Part shown: piece after piece, positions 17,738 through 26,416 of the stretch
How positions within the stretch are numbered: the first letter of the stretch is position 1
Layout of the letters: every line of letters starts with the position of its first letter
Source of the DNA: Castellaniella sp049671645
GTDB taxonomy: Bacteria; Pseudomonadota; Gammaproteobacteria; Burkholderiales; Burkholderiaceae_B
Direction of reading: 5' to 3'
Length of the DNA: 64,000 nt
Assembly (NCBI RefSeq): GCF_049671645.1
Contig: NZ_JBATVG010000015.1
Span: 124,001-188,000, forward strand
The notes under the pieces: model-generated
The model's input: only the letters and a program-made list of their open reading frames with translations
What the model was told of the DNA's origin: nothing
The model's database searches: none
Program-made: the position numbers and the translations under genes

Positions 17738-17765
17738 TTGACTTTTAAAAATCCATCAGTAGAAT
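17738..17765 (+). promoter_or_regulatory. Predicted sigma-70-type promoter for xsc-pta
   Basis: TTGACT at 17738-17743 and TAGAAT at 17760-17765 are separated by 16 nt in AT-rich DNA. The start of transcription would be about 90 nt before the xsc ATG. The TauR box pair lies about 70 nt upstream of the -35 element, a position suited to activation. Confidence 0.55.
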
Positions 17766-17820
17766 CTCAATTACGCAATAACGAGATCTGTCATCTCGAT
17801 ATTTGGAATCAAGAGATTCT
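17761..17820 (+). promoter_or_regulatory. Nested inverted repeats in the xsc leader
   Basis: AGAATCTC (17761-17768) is exactly complementary to GAGATTCT (17813-17820). Between them CGAGAT (17782-17787) pairs with ATCTCG (17793-17798) across a 5-nt loop. The outer left arm overlaps the predicted -10 element, so as DNA this could be a protein-binding palindrome; as RNA only the inner hairpin would certainly be transcribed. Confidence 0.4.
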
Positions 17821-17860
17821 TCGCCCCCCTTTTTGCATCCGCATACCAGGAGACAACACA

Positions 17861-19669
17861 ATGACGACCGATACGCGCAAAGCCGTTCAAGGCCTGCAGG
17901 CCATGACCCCGTCCGAAGCTTTCGTCGAAACCATGGTGGCCAACGGCGTCACCGAAATTTTTGGCATCATGGGCTCCGCTTTCATGGATGCCATGGATAT
18001 CTTCGCTCCCGCCGGCATCAAGCTGATCCCGGTGGTGCATGAACAGGGCGCGGGCCACATGGCCGACGGCTACGCCCGCGTCAGCGGCCGCCATGGTGTC
18101 GTGATCGGCCAGAACGGCCCCGGCATCAGCAACTGCGTGACCTCGATCGCCGCCGCCTACTGGGCCCACACCCCCGTCGTCATCGTGACGCCGGAAGCCG
18201 GCACGACCGGCATCGGCCTGGGCGGCTTCCAGGAAGCCAAGCAACTGCCGATGTTCCAGGAATTCACCAAATACCAGGGACACGTGACCCATCCGGCCCG
18301 CATGGCCGAATACACGGCCCGCTGCTTCGACCGCGCCAAATCCGAAATGGGTCCCACGCAGTTGAACATTCCGCGTGACTATTTCTACGGCCAGATCAAG
18401 GCCGAAATTCCCCAGCCCCAGGAACTGGATCGCGGCCCCGGCGGCGAACGTTCCTTGTCCGAAGCCGCCAAGCTGCTGTCCGAAGCCCGTTTCCCCGTGA
18501 TCATTTCCGGCGGCGGCGTGGTGATGGCCGATGGCGTCGAGGCCTGCAAGGCCTTGGCCGAACGCCTGGGCGCGCCGGTGGTCAACAGCTACCTGCACAA
18601 TGACTCGTTCCCCGCCAGCCACCCGCTGTGGTGCGGCCCTCTGGGTTACCAGGGTTCGAAGGCGGCCATGAAATTGATCCAGGACGCCGACGTGGTGCTG
18701 GCGCTGGGCACGCGACTCGGACCCTTTGGCACCCTGCCCCAGCACGGCATGGACTACTGGCCCAAGGAAGCCAAGATCATCCAGATCGACGCGGACAGCA
18801 AGATGCTGGGCCTGGTCAAGAAAATCACGGTGGGCATCTGCGGCGACGCCAAGGCCGCCGCCGAGGACCTGACCCGACGCCTGAAGGCGATGACGCTGGC
18901 CTGCGACGCGACCAAGGCCGAGCGGTCGGCGCGCATCCAGGCGGAAAAGGACGCCTGGGAACAGGAACTGGATTCCTGGGCCAATGAAAAGGATCCCTTC
19001 AGCCTGGACATGATCGACGAAGCCAAGGGCGAAACCCCCTTCTCCGGCGGCACCTACCTGCACCCGCGCCAAGTGCTGCGCGAACTGGAAAAAGCCATGC
19101 CGGAAGACGTGATGGTGTCCACCGACATCGGCAACATCAACTCGGTGGCCAACAGCTACCTGCGCTTTGAAAAACCGCGCAGCTTCTTCGCGGCCATGAG
19201 CTGGGGCAATTGCGGCTACGCCTTCCCGACGATCATCGGCGCCAAGGTCGCCGCCCCCCATCGTCCGGCCATTTCCTACGCGGGCGACGGCGCCTGGGGC
19301 ATGAGCATGTCGGAACTCCTGACCTGCGTGCGCCACAACATCCCCGTGACGGCCGTGGTCTTCCACAACCGCCAGTGGGGCGCGGAAAAGAAGAACCAGG
19401 TGGACTTCTACAACCGCCGTTTCGTGGCCGGCGAGCTGGACAACCCCAGCTTCGCGGAAATCGCCCGCGCCATGGGCGCCGAGGGTGTCACCGTGGATCG
19501 CCTGGAAGATGTCGGCCCGGCCCTGAAAAAGGCCATCGACGCGCAGATGAACGACGGCAAGACCACGGTCATCGAGATCATGTGCACCCGTGAACTGGGC
19601 GACCCGTTCCGCCGCGATGCCTTGTCCAAGCCGGTCCGCCTGCTGGAAAAGTATCGGGACTACACCTGA
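17861..19669 (+). CDS. xsc: Sulfoacetaldehyde acetyltransferase
   Basis: A 602-residue thiamine-diphosphate enzyme that converts sulfoacetaldehyde and phosphate to acetyl phosphate and sulfite, the desulfonation step of taurine breakdown. It has the acetolactate-synthase fold. The N-terminal domain carries the catalytic Glu in PVVHEQGAGHMADGYARVSG. The C-terminal domain binds ThDP and Mg2+ with YAGDGAWGMSMSELLTCVRHNIPVTAVVFHN. GQNGPGISNCVTSIAAAYWAHTPVV and the overall length (about 600) fit Xsc rather than acetolactate synthase. The ATG follows AGGAGA. It is followed by pta after 22 nt. Confidence 0.95.
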   Translation: MTTDTRKAVQGLQAMTPSEAFVETMVANGVTEIFGIMGSAFMDAMDIFAPAGIKLIPVVHEQGAGHMADGYARVSGRHGVVIGQNGPGISNCVTSIAAAYWAHTPVVIVTPEAGTTGIGLGGFQEAKQLPMFQEFTKYQGHVTHPARMAEYTARCFDRAKSEMGPTQLNIPRDYFYGQIKAEIPQPQELDRGPGGERSLSEAAKLLSEARFPVIISGGGVVMADGVEACKALAERLGAPVVNSYLHNDSFPASHPLWCGPLGYQGSKAAMKLIQDADVVLALGTRLGPFGTLPQHGMDYWPKEAKIIQIDADSKMLGLVKKITVGICGDAKAAAEDLTRRLKAMTLACDATKAERSARIQAEKDAWEQELDSWANEKDPFSLDMIDEAKGETPFSGGTYLHPRQVLRELEKAMPEDVMVSTDIGNINSVANSYLRFEKPRSFFAAMSWGNCGYAFPTIIGAKVAAPHRPAISYAGDGAWGMSMSELLTCVRHNIPVTAVVFHNRQWGAEKKNQVDFYNRRFVAGELDNPSFAEIARAMGAEGVTVDRLEDVGPALKKAIDAQMNDGKTTVIEIMCTRELGDPFRRDALSKPVRLLEKYRDYT

Positions 19670-19691
19670 TCGCCGCCCCGGGAGCCGACTC

Positions 19692-20669
19692 ATGCAAACA
19701 CTGAATGCCCTGCTGGACGCCGCGCGGCGCCAACCCATGCGGATCGTTCTGTGCGAAGGAGACGACCCCCGGGTGCTGCAGGCCGCCCGGCGGGCGGCCG
19801 ACGACGGCATTGCGCAAGTTCTGCTCGTGGGGGCCGATCCGGCCCAGGCGGGCGGCGCGGTGCGATGCATCGATCCGCAGGCTTCGGGATGGCTGGAGGC
19901 GTTCGCCGACACGCTGTTCCAGCTGCGTCGCCATCGCGGCATGACGCAGGATCAGGCCCGGGAGGCCGCGTGCCAGCCGCTGGTCTTTGCCGCCCTGATG
20001 GTCCAGGCGGGCCAGGCCGACGGATCCGTCGCCGGCGCGGTGCATACCACGGCGGACGTCGTGCGCACCGCCATGCAGGTGCTGGGCAAACGCCCCGGCG
20101 TGGAGACGGTATCCAGCTTTTTCATCATGATGCGCGATGAACCGTTTCCGTCCGGAAGCCAGGCCATGATCTTTTCCGATTGCGGGCTGGTCATCGAACC
20201 GTCATCCGAAGAGCTGGCGGAAATCGCGCTGGCGTCCGCCCATAGCGCCCGCGTCTTGCTGGACATCGAGCCGCGCGTGGCCATGCTGTCGTTTTCCACA
20301 CGCGGCAGCGCCCACCATGCCGAAGTGGACAAAGTCCGGCGGGCGACCGAAATCGTGCGGGACCGCGCGCCCGATCTGGCGGTCGAAGGCGAAATGCAGC
20401 TCGACACGGCCATCGTGCCCGACATCGCCGCCCGCAAATGGCCCGGATCGTCCGTGGCCGGACAGGCGAACGTGCTGATCTTCCCCAATCTGGCCGCCGG
20501 CAACATCGGCTACAAGCTCAGCGAACGCCTGGGCCGCGTCACCGCCCTGGGGCCGCTGTTGCAAGGCCTGAGCAGGCCGGCCAACGACTTGTCGCGCGGC
20601 TGTTCGGCCGATGACATTTATCAGGTGATCGCGGTCACGGCCGTTCAGGCCCAACATCAAGCCGCGTGA
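19692..20669 (+). CDS. pta: Phosphate acetyltransferase, short form
   Basis: A 325-residue phosphotransacetylase containing only the catalytic PTA_PTB domain, without the N-terminal regulatory domains of E. coli Pta (714 aa). Recognisable segments are RIVLCEGDDPRVLQAA, ADGSVAGAVHTTADVVRTAMQVLG, VEGEMQLDTAIVP and ANVLIFPNLAAGNIGYKLSERLG. It turns the acetyl phosphate released by Xsc into acetyl-CoA, so carbon from taurine enters central metabolism. A GGAG site and a 22-nt gap to xsc support a shared transcript. Confidence 0.93.
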   Translation: MQTLNALLDAARRQPMRIVLCEGDDPRVLQAARRAADDGIAQVLLVGADPAQAGGAVRCIDPQASGWLEAFADTLFQLRRHRGMTQDQAREAACQPLVFAALMVQAGQADGSVAGAVHTTADVVRTAMQVLGKRPGVETVSSFFIMMRDEPFPSGSQAMIFSDCGLVIEPSSEELAEIALASAHSARVLLDIEPRVAMLSFSTRGSAHHAEVDKVRRATEIVRDRAPDLAVEGEMQLDTAIVPDIAARKWPGSSVAGQANVLIFPNLAAGNIGYKLSERLGRVTALGPLLQGLSRPANDLSRGCSADDIYQVIAVTAVQAQHQAA

Positions 20670-20678
20670 TCCCGCCCC

Positions 20679-21473
20679 CTACCCTCGCAGCAGCATCAGC
20701 GTCATCGACTCGGGTTCGATGACCGTCGCCCCGGTGAAGGGGCGATCGTAGGACGCGACCAGATACAGGGTTGCGCCGAAGCCCAACGAAAACAAGGCCA
20801 TGGCCAGGATCATGGGGCGGCGCTGGGTAGCATGCAGTTCATAGATGACGCAAGCAGCCACGAACAACAGCACCAGCACGGCGGTCCATTTGGTCGGCAT
20901 GACCCGGGTATTGGCGACCAGCAAACGCTGGTTGCGGGCGGATTCGACCTGTTGGGCATAGCGGCGCAGGTCCTTGGCGGCCTGCCCCATGCCGATCTGG
21001 TCCGCGCCGGCATCCCTGGCCTGCACGTCGATCTGGACCGACGTCTGTTCCAGCGCGTCCAGCAGGCTCTCGGCCTTGCCGCTGGCTTCCCCGCGAGCCA
21101 TCAACGGCCATTCCTCTTCAACCACCTCGCGGATGTAATCGTTCGTCAGGCCGGTCACCTGCTCTCTGAGTTCGGCCGGCAAGTGCGCGGCGGTGCGCAA
21201 CACGTCGGCCACCGCGATGGCCTCTTCTTCCACCGCCGTGCGCCCCTTGGTTTCCTGCCGCCAGACGTCGGACGCGACGAAGGCGATCACCAGGCCGGTG
21301 GGCAGCAGGATGCCCGACAGCATGGTGTTGACCATATTGGTCTTCTGGCGGTTCGGCCAGGCGATGCGTACCGCCACCATGCATACCGCGGCGGCGGCTG
21401 CCGTCAGGCCGACAATGAAGATACAGGCAATGAAAAGCGACCAGTCCTGCAGGTCATACATGAAATCAAACAT
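20679..21473 (-). CDS. DUF4239-type membrane protein
   Basis: A 264-residue protein with two N-terminal hydrophobic segments (about residues 13-38 and 50-68) and two near the C-terminus (about 190-210 and 218-240). A charged soluble middle (RQETKGRTAVEEEAIAVADVLRTAAHLPAELREQVTGLTNDYIREVVEEEWPLM) separates the pairs. The pattern and the W-x-x-RQETKGRTAVEEEA stretch resemble DUF4239 (bestrophin-like) proteins of unknown function. It converges on pta with a 9-nt gap, so a transcriptional link is unlikely. Confidence 0.65.
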   Translation of the reverse strand: MFDFMYDLQDWSLFIACIFIVGLTAAAAAVCMVAVRIAWPNRQKTNMVNTMLSGILLPTGLVIAFVASDVWRQETKGRTAVEEEAIAVADVLRTAAHLPAELREQVTGLTNDYIREVVEEEWPLMARGEASGKAESLLDALEQTSVQIDVQARDAGADQIGMGQAAKDLRRYAQQVESARNQRLLVANTRVMPTKWTAVLVLLFVAACVIYELHATQRRPMILAMALFSLGFGATLYLVASYDRPFTGATVIEPESMTLMLLRG

Positions 21474-21603
21474 CCCGGCCCCTTGTCCTGGTGCGTATGG
21501 TAGATTCTGTTCATGCGGCCTCGCGCGAGGGCAGGCCACATTATCACCGAATTCAGGCCGCTCCCCCAGGGGCTGTCCCCGAAGTTTGCCGATGGACGAC
21601 ACC

Positions 21604-22413
21604 ATGCCGATAAAGCCTACTCTGCGCACCCGATCCCGCTGGACGATCCTGGCCGGCACGCTGGCGCTGGCCGCCTGCGCCAGCGGCCCGCAGGACAACC
21701 TGTCGTTGATACCCGCCCAGCTGGACCAGCAGACGCAACAGAGCGGCCTGTTCGCCCAGCCCGTGAAATGGACTGCGCAGCGTCCGGGGTGTTCGGGGGA
21801 ATGCCCGAAGCTGGTCGTGGATTCCCTGGCGTTCCCAGGGCATCCGCGCCTGACGGACTTGGTGGACCATGCCCTGGCCGCCATGACCTGGCTCGACACC
21901 CAGCGCCCCGCCCCTTACGACACGATCCGCAGTTATCAGGATTACTTCTGGAAGACGGCCGGTCCGCGGGACGAAACGGATTTGACGGCCCGCGCCCGCT
22001 ATCGCAACAACCGCCTGACAGTCGTCGAACTGGATGTGGGCCAATACCGCACGGGCATGGCGCATGGCATGTCGGGGTCGCAGTTCCTGAACTGGGACAA
22101 TCAGACCGAAAAGGCGCTGACCATCGATAACCTGCTGGCATCAGGAGCTCGTCCGGCCTTTGATGAGGCCCTGAAAAAGGCCCATGACCGCTGGCTGCGG
22201 GACCACGGCGACGCCGTCCAGAGCCTGGACAATTTTTCCCGCATGTGGCCGTTCGTATCCAGCGACAACATCGGCCTGACGGATCAGGGCGTCGTCGTCA
22301 AATACCAGCCGTACGAAATCGCCCCCTATGCCTGGGGACAGCCCGAACTCCTGATCCCCTACCCGCAATTGCAAGGCATCCTGCGCCCGGCCTTCCTGCC
22401 GCCCCAGCCCTGA
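21604..22413 (+). CDS. Lipoprotein with DUF3298/RsiV-like domain
   Basis: A 269-residue predicted lipoprotein. The signal peptide ends in the lipobox LAAC (LAGTLALAAC), so the mature protein would be anchored in the envelope by Cys. The C-terminal half contains RNNRLTVVELDVGQYRTGMAHGMSGSQFLNWD, a TIDNLL motif and YQPYEIAPYAWGQPELLIPYPQLQGIL. These are the layout and wording of DUF3298 proteins, whose relatives include RsiV-type lysozyme-binding anti-sigma factors. The function here is unknown. An alternative ATG at 21592 adds four residues. A strong palindrome follows the stop. Confidence 0.72.
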   Translation: MPIKPTLRTRSRWTILAGTLALAACASGPQDNLSLIPAQLDQQTQQSGLFAQPVKWTAQRPGCSGECPKLVVDSLAFPGHPRLTDLVDHALAAMTWLDTQRPAPYDTIRSYQDYFWKTAGPRDETDLTARARYRNNRLTVVELDVGQYRTGMAHGMSGSQFLNWDNQTEKALTIDNLLASGARPAFDEALKKAHDRWLRDHGDAVQSLDNFSRMWPFVSSDNIGLTDQGVVVKYQPYEIAPYAWGQPELLIPYPQLQGILRPAFLPPQP

Positions 22414-22419
22414 TGTCCC

Positions 22420-22445
22420 GCCTTGCGGGGGCGCCCCCGCAAGGC
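22420..22445 (+). terminator. Perfect 13-bp stem palindrome after the DUF3298 gene
   Basis: The two 13-nt arms, 22420-22432 and 22433-22445, are exact reverse complements with no spacer, beginning GCCTTGCGG. The site begins seven bases after the stop codon. It has no T-run, so it may be a stabilising hairpin or a weak terminator that insulates the sulfate operon. Confidence 0.5.
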
Positions 22446-22569
22446 ATACGCATATATCAACGCTGCATTATGCGCATCCTTCATATCGTTTGACGAAACG
22501 ATTCGTTCGGTCCCGGGAAAGAACTCTTTAAGCTGAGGTCTCGATTCACCTGACGACGAGGCGCTTTCC

Positions 22570-23574
22570 ATGCGATTCCGATTGCTGCTTTCCCTGGCAG
22601 TCACCTTGAGCCTGACGGGCGTGGCCCACGCCGCCGCCCTCACGCTGCTGAATGTCTCCTACGACCCCACGCGCGAACTGTATCAGGCCTACAACCAGGC
22701 GTTCGCCCGCTACTGGCAGGACAAGACCGGCGATCAGGTCACGATCCGCCAATCGCACGGCGGGTCCGGCAAACAGGCGCGGTCCGTCATCGACGGTCTG
22801 CAGGCCGACGTCGTGACGCTGGCGCTGGCGCCGGACATCGACGCGATCGCGGCGCATGGCGCCATCCGCCCGGATTGGCAATCGCGCCTGCCCGGAGGCA
22901 GCGCCCCCTACACGTCCACCATCGTATTCCTGGTGCGCAAAGGCAATCCGAAAGGCATCCACGACTGGAACGACCTGATCCGGCCCGGCGTTCAGGTCAT
23001 CACGCCCAACCCCAAGACATCGGGCGGCGCCCGCTGGAACTACCTGGCCGCCTGGGGCTATGCGCTGCGCCAGCCGGGAGGCAGCGAAGCCACGGCACGG
23101 GCATTCGTCAGCCAGCTCTACCGCCATGTGCCGGTGCTGGATTCCGGCGCCCGAGGGGCGACCACGACCTTTGTCGAACGGGGCATCGGCGATGTCCTGC
23201 TGGCCTGGGAAAACGAGGCGCTGCTGGCGATTCAGGAACTCGGGCCGGACAAGGTCGACATCGTCGTGCCTTCCATCAGCATCCTGGCCGAACCGCCCGT
23301 CGCGGTGGTGGACAAGATCGTCGACGCTCGGGGCACCCGCGCGGTGGCGCAAGCCTATCTGGAATACCTGTATTCCGAAACGGGCCAGGAGATCGCCGCG
23401 CGCCATGGCTACCGGCCCACCTCGCAGGCGGTCGCCGAGCGGCATGCGCGGGAATTCCCGCCGGTATCGCTTTTCAGGCTGACCGACGTGGCCTCCAACT
23501 GGGCCGAGGCGCAGAAAACGCATTTTGCCGATGGCGGTCTGTTCGACCAGATTTATCTGCCGGGCGGACAGTAG
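22570..23574 (+). CDS. sbp: Sulfate-binding periplasmic protein
   Basis: A 334-residue periplasmic binding protein. The signal peptide ends near AHAAALT. The mature part starts LLNVSYDPTRELYQAYNQAF and contains QSHGGSGKQARSVIDGLQADVVTLAL and NPKTSGGARWNYLAAWGYA, the sulfate/thiosulfate-binding signatures of Sbp/CysP. It feeds the CysTWA importer encoded directly downstream. Its promoter region lies in a 156-nt gap that also holds a hairpin TCGTTT-GACG-AAACGA at about 22484-22499. Confidence 0.93.
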   Translation: MRFRLLLSLAVTLSLTGVAHAAALTLLNVSYDPTRELYQAYNQAFARYWQDKTGDQVTIRQSHGGSGKQARSVIDGLQADVVTLALAPDIDAIAAHGAIRPDWQSRLPGGSAPYTSTIVFLVRKGNPKGIHDWNDLIRPGVQVITPNPKTSGGARWNYLAAWGYALRQPGGSEATARAFVSQLYRHVPVLDSGARGATTTFVERGIGDVLLAWENEALLAIQELGPDKVDIVVPSISILAEPPVAVVDKIVDARGTRAVAQAYLEYLYSETGQEIAARHGYRPTSQAVAERHAREFPPVSLFRLTDVASNWAEAQKTHFADGGLFDQIYLPGGQ

Positions 23575-23578
23575 GATC

Positions 23579-24436
23579 ATGGCTGCTGCTCCATTCGCCC
23601 TGCCCGGTCCGGGCCGCCCGGTCCTGCCCGGCCGCAACCTGACGCTGGGCCTGACCCTGAGCTATCTGGGCCTGATCGTGCTGCTGCCTTTGTCGGCCAT
23701 CCTGCTCAATGCCTCGACGCTGGGGGCCGAGGCATTCTGGCGGGCCGTCACCGCGCCCCGGGTCGTGGCCTCGTACCGGCTCAGCTTCGGCGCCGCCCTG
23801 GCTGCGGCGGCCGTCAACGTGATCTTCGGCGGCATCGTCGCCTGGGTGCTGGTGCGCTACCGTTTTCCCGGCAAGCGCCTGATCGACGCGCTGGTGGACC
23901 TGCCCTTCGCACTGCCCACCGCCGTGGCCGGCATCGCCCTGACCGCGCTGTATGCGCCCAATGGCTGGCTGGGCGGCCTGCTGGCGCCCCTGGGCATCCA
24001 GGTGGCCTTCAAGCCCCTGGGTGTCGTGGTCGCGCTGGTCTTCATCGGCCTGCCTTTTGTCGTGCGCACGGTCCAGCCGGTGCTGGAGGACATGGCCGCC
24101 GAATACGAAGAAGCGGCCAGCAGCCTGGGCGCCTCGCGCTGGCAGGTTTTCACCCGTGTCGTGTTCCCGACCATCCTGCCGGCCCTGCTGACCGGATTTG
24201 CCCTGGCGTTCGCCCGGGCGGCCGGGGAGTACGGCTCGGTCATTTTCATTGCCGGCAACATGCCCATGGTGTCCGAAATCACCCCCCTGCTGATCGTCAC
24301 CAAGCTGGAACAGTACGACTACGCGGGCGCCACCGCCATTGCCCTGGTCATGCTGAGCATTTCCTTCGTCCTGCTGCTGGCCATCAACCTGCTGCAAGCC
24401 TGGGTGCGCAAGCGCTCGACCGGACGCACCGCCTGA
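23579..24436 (+). CDS. cysT: Sulfate ABC transporter permease CysT (CysU)
   Basis: A 285-residue inner-membrane permease with about six helices. The segment RYRFPGKRLIDALVDLPFALPTAVAGIALTALYAPNGWLG is typical of CysT. The EAA loop reads EYEEAASSLGASRWQVFTRVVFPTILPALLTG. It starts four bases after the sbp stop, so the genes are probably co-transcribed and translationally linked. It pairs with CysW to form the channel. Confidence 0.93.
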   Translation: MAAAPFALPGPGRPVLPGRNLTLGLTLSYLGLIVLLPLSAILLNASTLGAEAFWRAVTAPRVVASYRLSFGAALAAAAVNVIFGGIVAWVLVRYRFPGKRLIDALVDLPFALPTAVAGIALTALYAPNGWLGGLLAPLGIQVAFKPLGVVVALVFIGLPFVVRTVQPVLEDMAAEYEEAASSLGASRWQVFTRVVFPTILPALLTGFALAFARAAGEYGSVIFIAGNMPMVSEITPLLIVTKLEQYDYAGATAIALVMLSISFVLLLAINLLQAWVRKRSTGRTA

Positions 24437-24452
24437 CAGGATACTCGTCCCC

Positions 24453-25343
24453 ATGACTGCCATTGCCCTTCCCCATCCGACCGGTCTCGGCGCGACCGCG
24501 CAACTGAACGCCGAAGGCCGGCTCGTGCGCGGCATCCTGATGGGTGTCGCCTGCGTTTTTCTGACCTTGTTCCTGTTCATTCCGCTGCTGGCCGTCTTTC
24601 ATGAGGCGCTGGCCAAGGGATGGGCGGCGTGTGTGGCCGCCATTGCCGATCCCGATGCGCTGGCGGCCATCCGACTCACGCTGACGGCGGCCGCCATCGC
24701 CGTCCCCTTGAATCTGGTGTTCGGCGTGTGCGCGGCCTGGGCGGTCACCCGCTTTGAATTTCGCGGCAAGCAACTGCTGATCACCTTGATCGACCTGCCC
24801 TTTTCGGTGTCCCCCGTCATTGCCGGACTGATCTACGTGCTGTTGTTCGGCGCTCAGGGCTGGTTCGGACCCTGGCTGCAGGCGCATGACATCCAGATCC
24901 TGTTCGCCGTGCCGGGCATCGTGCTGGCCACCATCTTCGTCACCGTGCCGTTCGTGGCCCGTGAACTGATTCCATTGATGCAGACCCAGGGCAGCGACGA
25001 GGAAGAAGCCGCCATCGTCCTGGGGGCATCGGGCTGGCAGGTGTTCTGGCACGTCACGCTGCCCAATATCCGATGGGGGCTTTTTTATGGCGTGATCCTG
25101 TGCAATGCCCGCGCCATGGGTGAATTCGGCGCGGTGTCGGTCGTCTCCGGCCATATCCGGGGGCTGACCAACACCCTGCCCCTGCACGTCGAGATCCTCT
25201 ACAACGAATACAACTTCGCCGCCGCCTTCTCGGTGGCGTCCCTGCTGGCGTTGCTGGCGCTGCTGACGCTGGCCCTGCAATCCCTCGTTCAATGGCGACT
25301 GCGCGCCCAGACCGCCCGCGTCGCATCGGAGTCTCTCTCATGA
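24453..25343 (+). CDS. cysW: Sulfate ABC transporter permease CysW
   Basis: A 296-residue permease subunit, partner of CysT. RFEFRGKQLLITLIDLPFSVSPVIAGLIYVLLFGAQGW and the EAA loop DEEEAAIVLGASGWQVFWHVTLPNIRWGL are characteristic. NARAMGEFGAVSVVSGHIRGLTNTLPLHVEILYNEY is a well-conserved CysW stretch. It lies 16 nt after cysT, and its stop overlaps the cysA start (ATGA). Confidence 0.93.
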   Translation: MTAIALPHPTGLGATAQLNAEGRLVRGILMGVACVFLTLFLFIPLLAVFHEALAKGWAACVAAIADPDALAAIRLTLTAAAIAVPLNLVFGVCAAWAVTRFEFRGKQLLITLIDLPFSVSPVIAGLIYVLLFGAQGWFGPWLQAHDIQILFAVPGIVLATIFVTVPFVARELIPLMQTQGSDEEEAAIVLGASGWQVFWHVTLPNIRWGLFYGVILCNARAMGEFGAVSVVSGHIRGLTNTLPLHVEILYNEYNFAAAFSVASLLALLALLTLALQSLVQWRLRAQTARVASESLS

Positions 25344-26416
25344 GCATCGAAGTCCGTCACATCCACAAGCAATTCGGCGCGTTCACGGCGCTGGACGATG
25401 TATCCCTGGCCTTCCCGGACGGCCGGCTGACCGCCCTGCTGGGGCCTTCAGGCTGCGGCAAGACCACGTTGCTGCGCATCATCGCCGGGCTCGAGCACCC
25501 GGACCGGGGCCAAGTCCTGCTGGAGGGCCAGGATGCCTCCCGCACGCACGTGCGCCAACGCCAGGTCGGATTCGTCTTTCAACACTATGCATTGTTCAAG
25601 CATATGACGGTGTTCGAGAACGTGGCCTTCGGCCTGCGGGTCAAGCCGCGCCGGGAGCGCCCGAGCGAACGCCAGATCCGCGACAAGGTCATGGGGCTGC
25701 TGGAGCTGGTGCAACTGGCATGGCTGGCCGACCGCCGGCCCGCCGCCTTGTCGGGGGGACAGCGCCAGCGCATCGCTCTGGCTCGCGCCCTGGCGGTGGA
25801 GCCGCGCGTGCTGCTTCTCGACGAACCCTTTGGCGCCCTGGATGCCAAGGTCCGCAAGGAACTGCGGCGCTGGTTGCGCCGCCTGCATGACGAACTGCAG
25901 ATGACCAGTCTGTTCGTCACGCACGATCAGGAAGAAGCGCTGGAAGTCGCCGATGAAGTCGTCATCATGAATCAGGGCCGGGTGGAACAGGCCGGGACTC
26001 CGCAAACGGTCTATGACCAGCCGGAAACCGCCTTCGTCTATGGTTTCCTGGGACATGTGAATCTGTTTCAAGGACGTGTGCGCGACGGCCGGCTGCACAC
26101 CGGCGGCGCGGCTCTGGACATGCCGGGGCTGGACGGCGCAGCCGATGCGCCCGGCACCGCCTATGTCCGGCCGCATGACATCCAGATCGAGCCTTGGCCG
26201 CCCGCCGGCCAGCCGCCCGCGCACCGGAAGGGGCTGCTGGTCGATCTGCAGCGGGCCCATGCATTCGGGCCGCTGGCCCAGTTGGAGCTGCGGCGTGAAG
26301 ACACACAGGAAATCATCGAGGTCGTCATGCCCAGCCAGGAATTCGACCGGATCCGCGCGCAAGGCCATCGGCGCTTCATCGCCCGGCCCCGTCACGCGCG
26401 GGTTTTCCTGAGTTAA
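25340..26416 (+). CDS. cysA: Sulfate ABC transporter ATPase CysA
   Basis: A 358-residue ABC ATPase that energises sulfate/thiosulfate uptake. Walker A is GPSGCGKTT, the signature LSGGQRQRIALARAL, Walker B VLLLDEPFGALDA, and the H-loop is in LFVTHDQEEALEVAD. After about residue 235 there is the TOBE-type C-terminal domain with YVRPHDIQIE. The start overlaps the cysW stop. Its own stop overlaps the stop of the convergent ankyrin gene by four bases, leaving no room for a terminator between them. Confidence 0.94.
   Translation: MSIEVRHIHKQFGAFTALDDVSLAFPDGRLTALLGPSGCGKTTLLRIIAGLEHPDRGQVLLEGQDASRTHVRQRQVGFVFQHYALFKHMTVFENVAFGLRVKPRRERPSERQIRDKVMGLLELVQLAWLADRRPAALSGGQRQRIALARALAVEPRVLLLDEPFGALDAKVRKELRRWLRRLHDELQMTSLFVTHDQEEALEVADEVVIMNQGRVEQAGTPQTVYDQPETAFVYGFLGHVNLFQGRVRDGRLHTGGAALDMPGLDGAADAPGTAYVRPHDIQIEPWPPAGQPPAHRKGLLVDLQRAHAFGPLAQLELRREDTQEIIEVVMPSQEFDRIRAQGHRRFIARPRHARVFLS

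Larger units (their letters stand above)
17551..17860. other. 310-nt divergent control region between tauX1 and xsc
   Basis: No gene is seen here. The left part holds the tauX1 leader and a predicted TauR operator pair at 17637-17669. A 16-nt palindrome ATGTCTGCCTAGACAT lies at 17690-17705. The right part is markedly AT-rich compared with its surroundings. It holds a good sigma-70-type promoter pointing to xsc and nested inverted repeats in the xsc leader. Confidence 0.7.
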
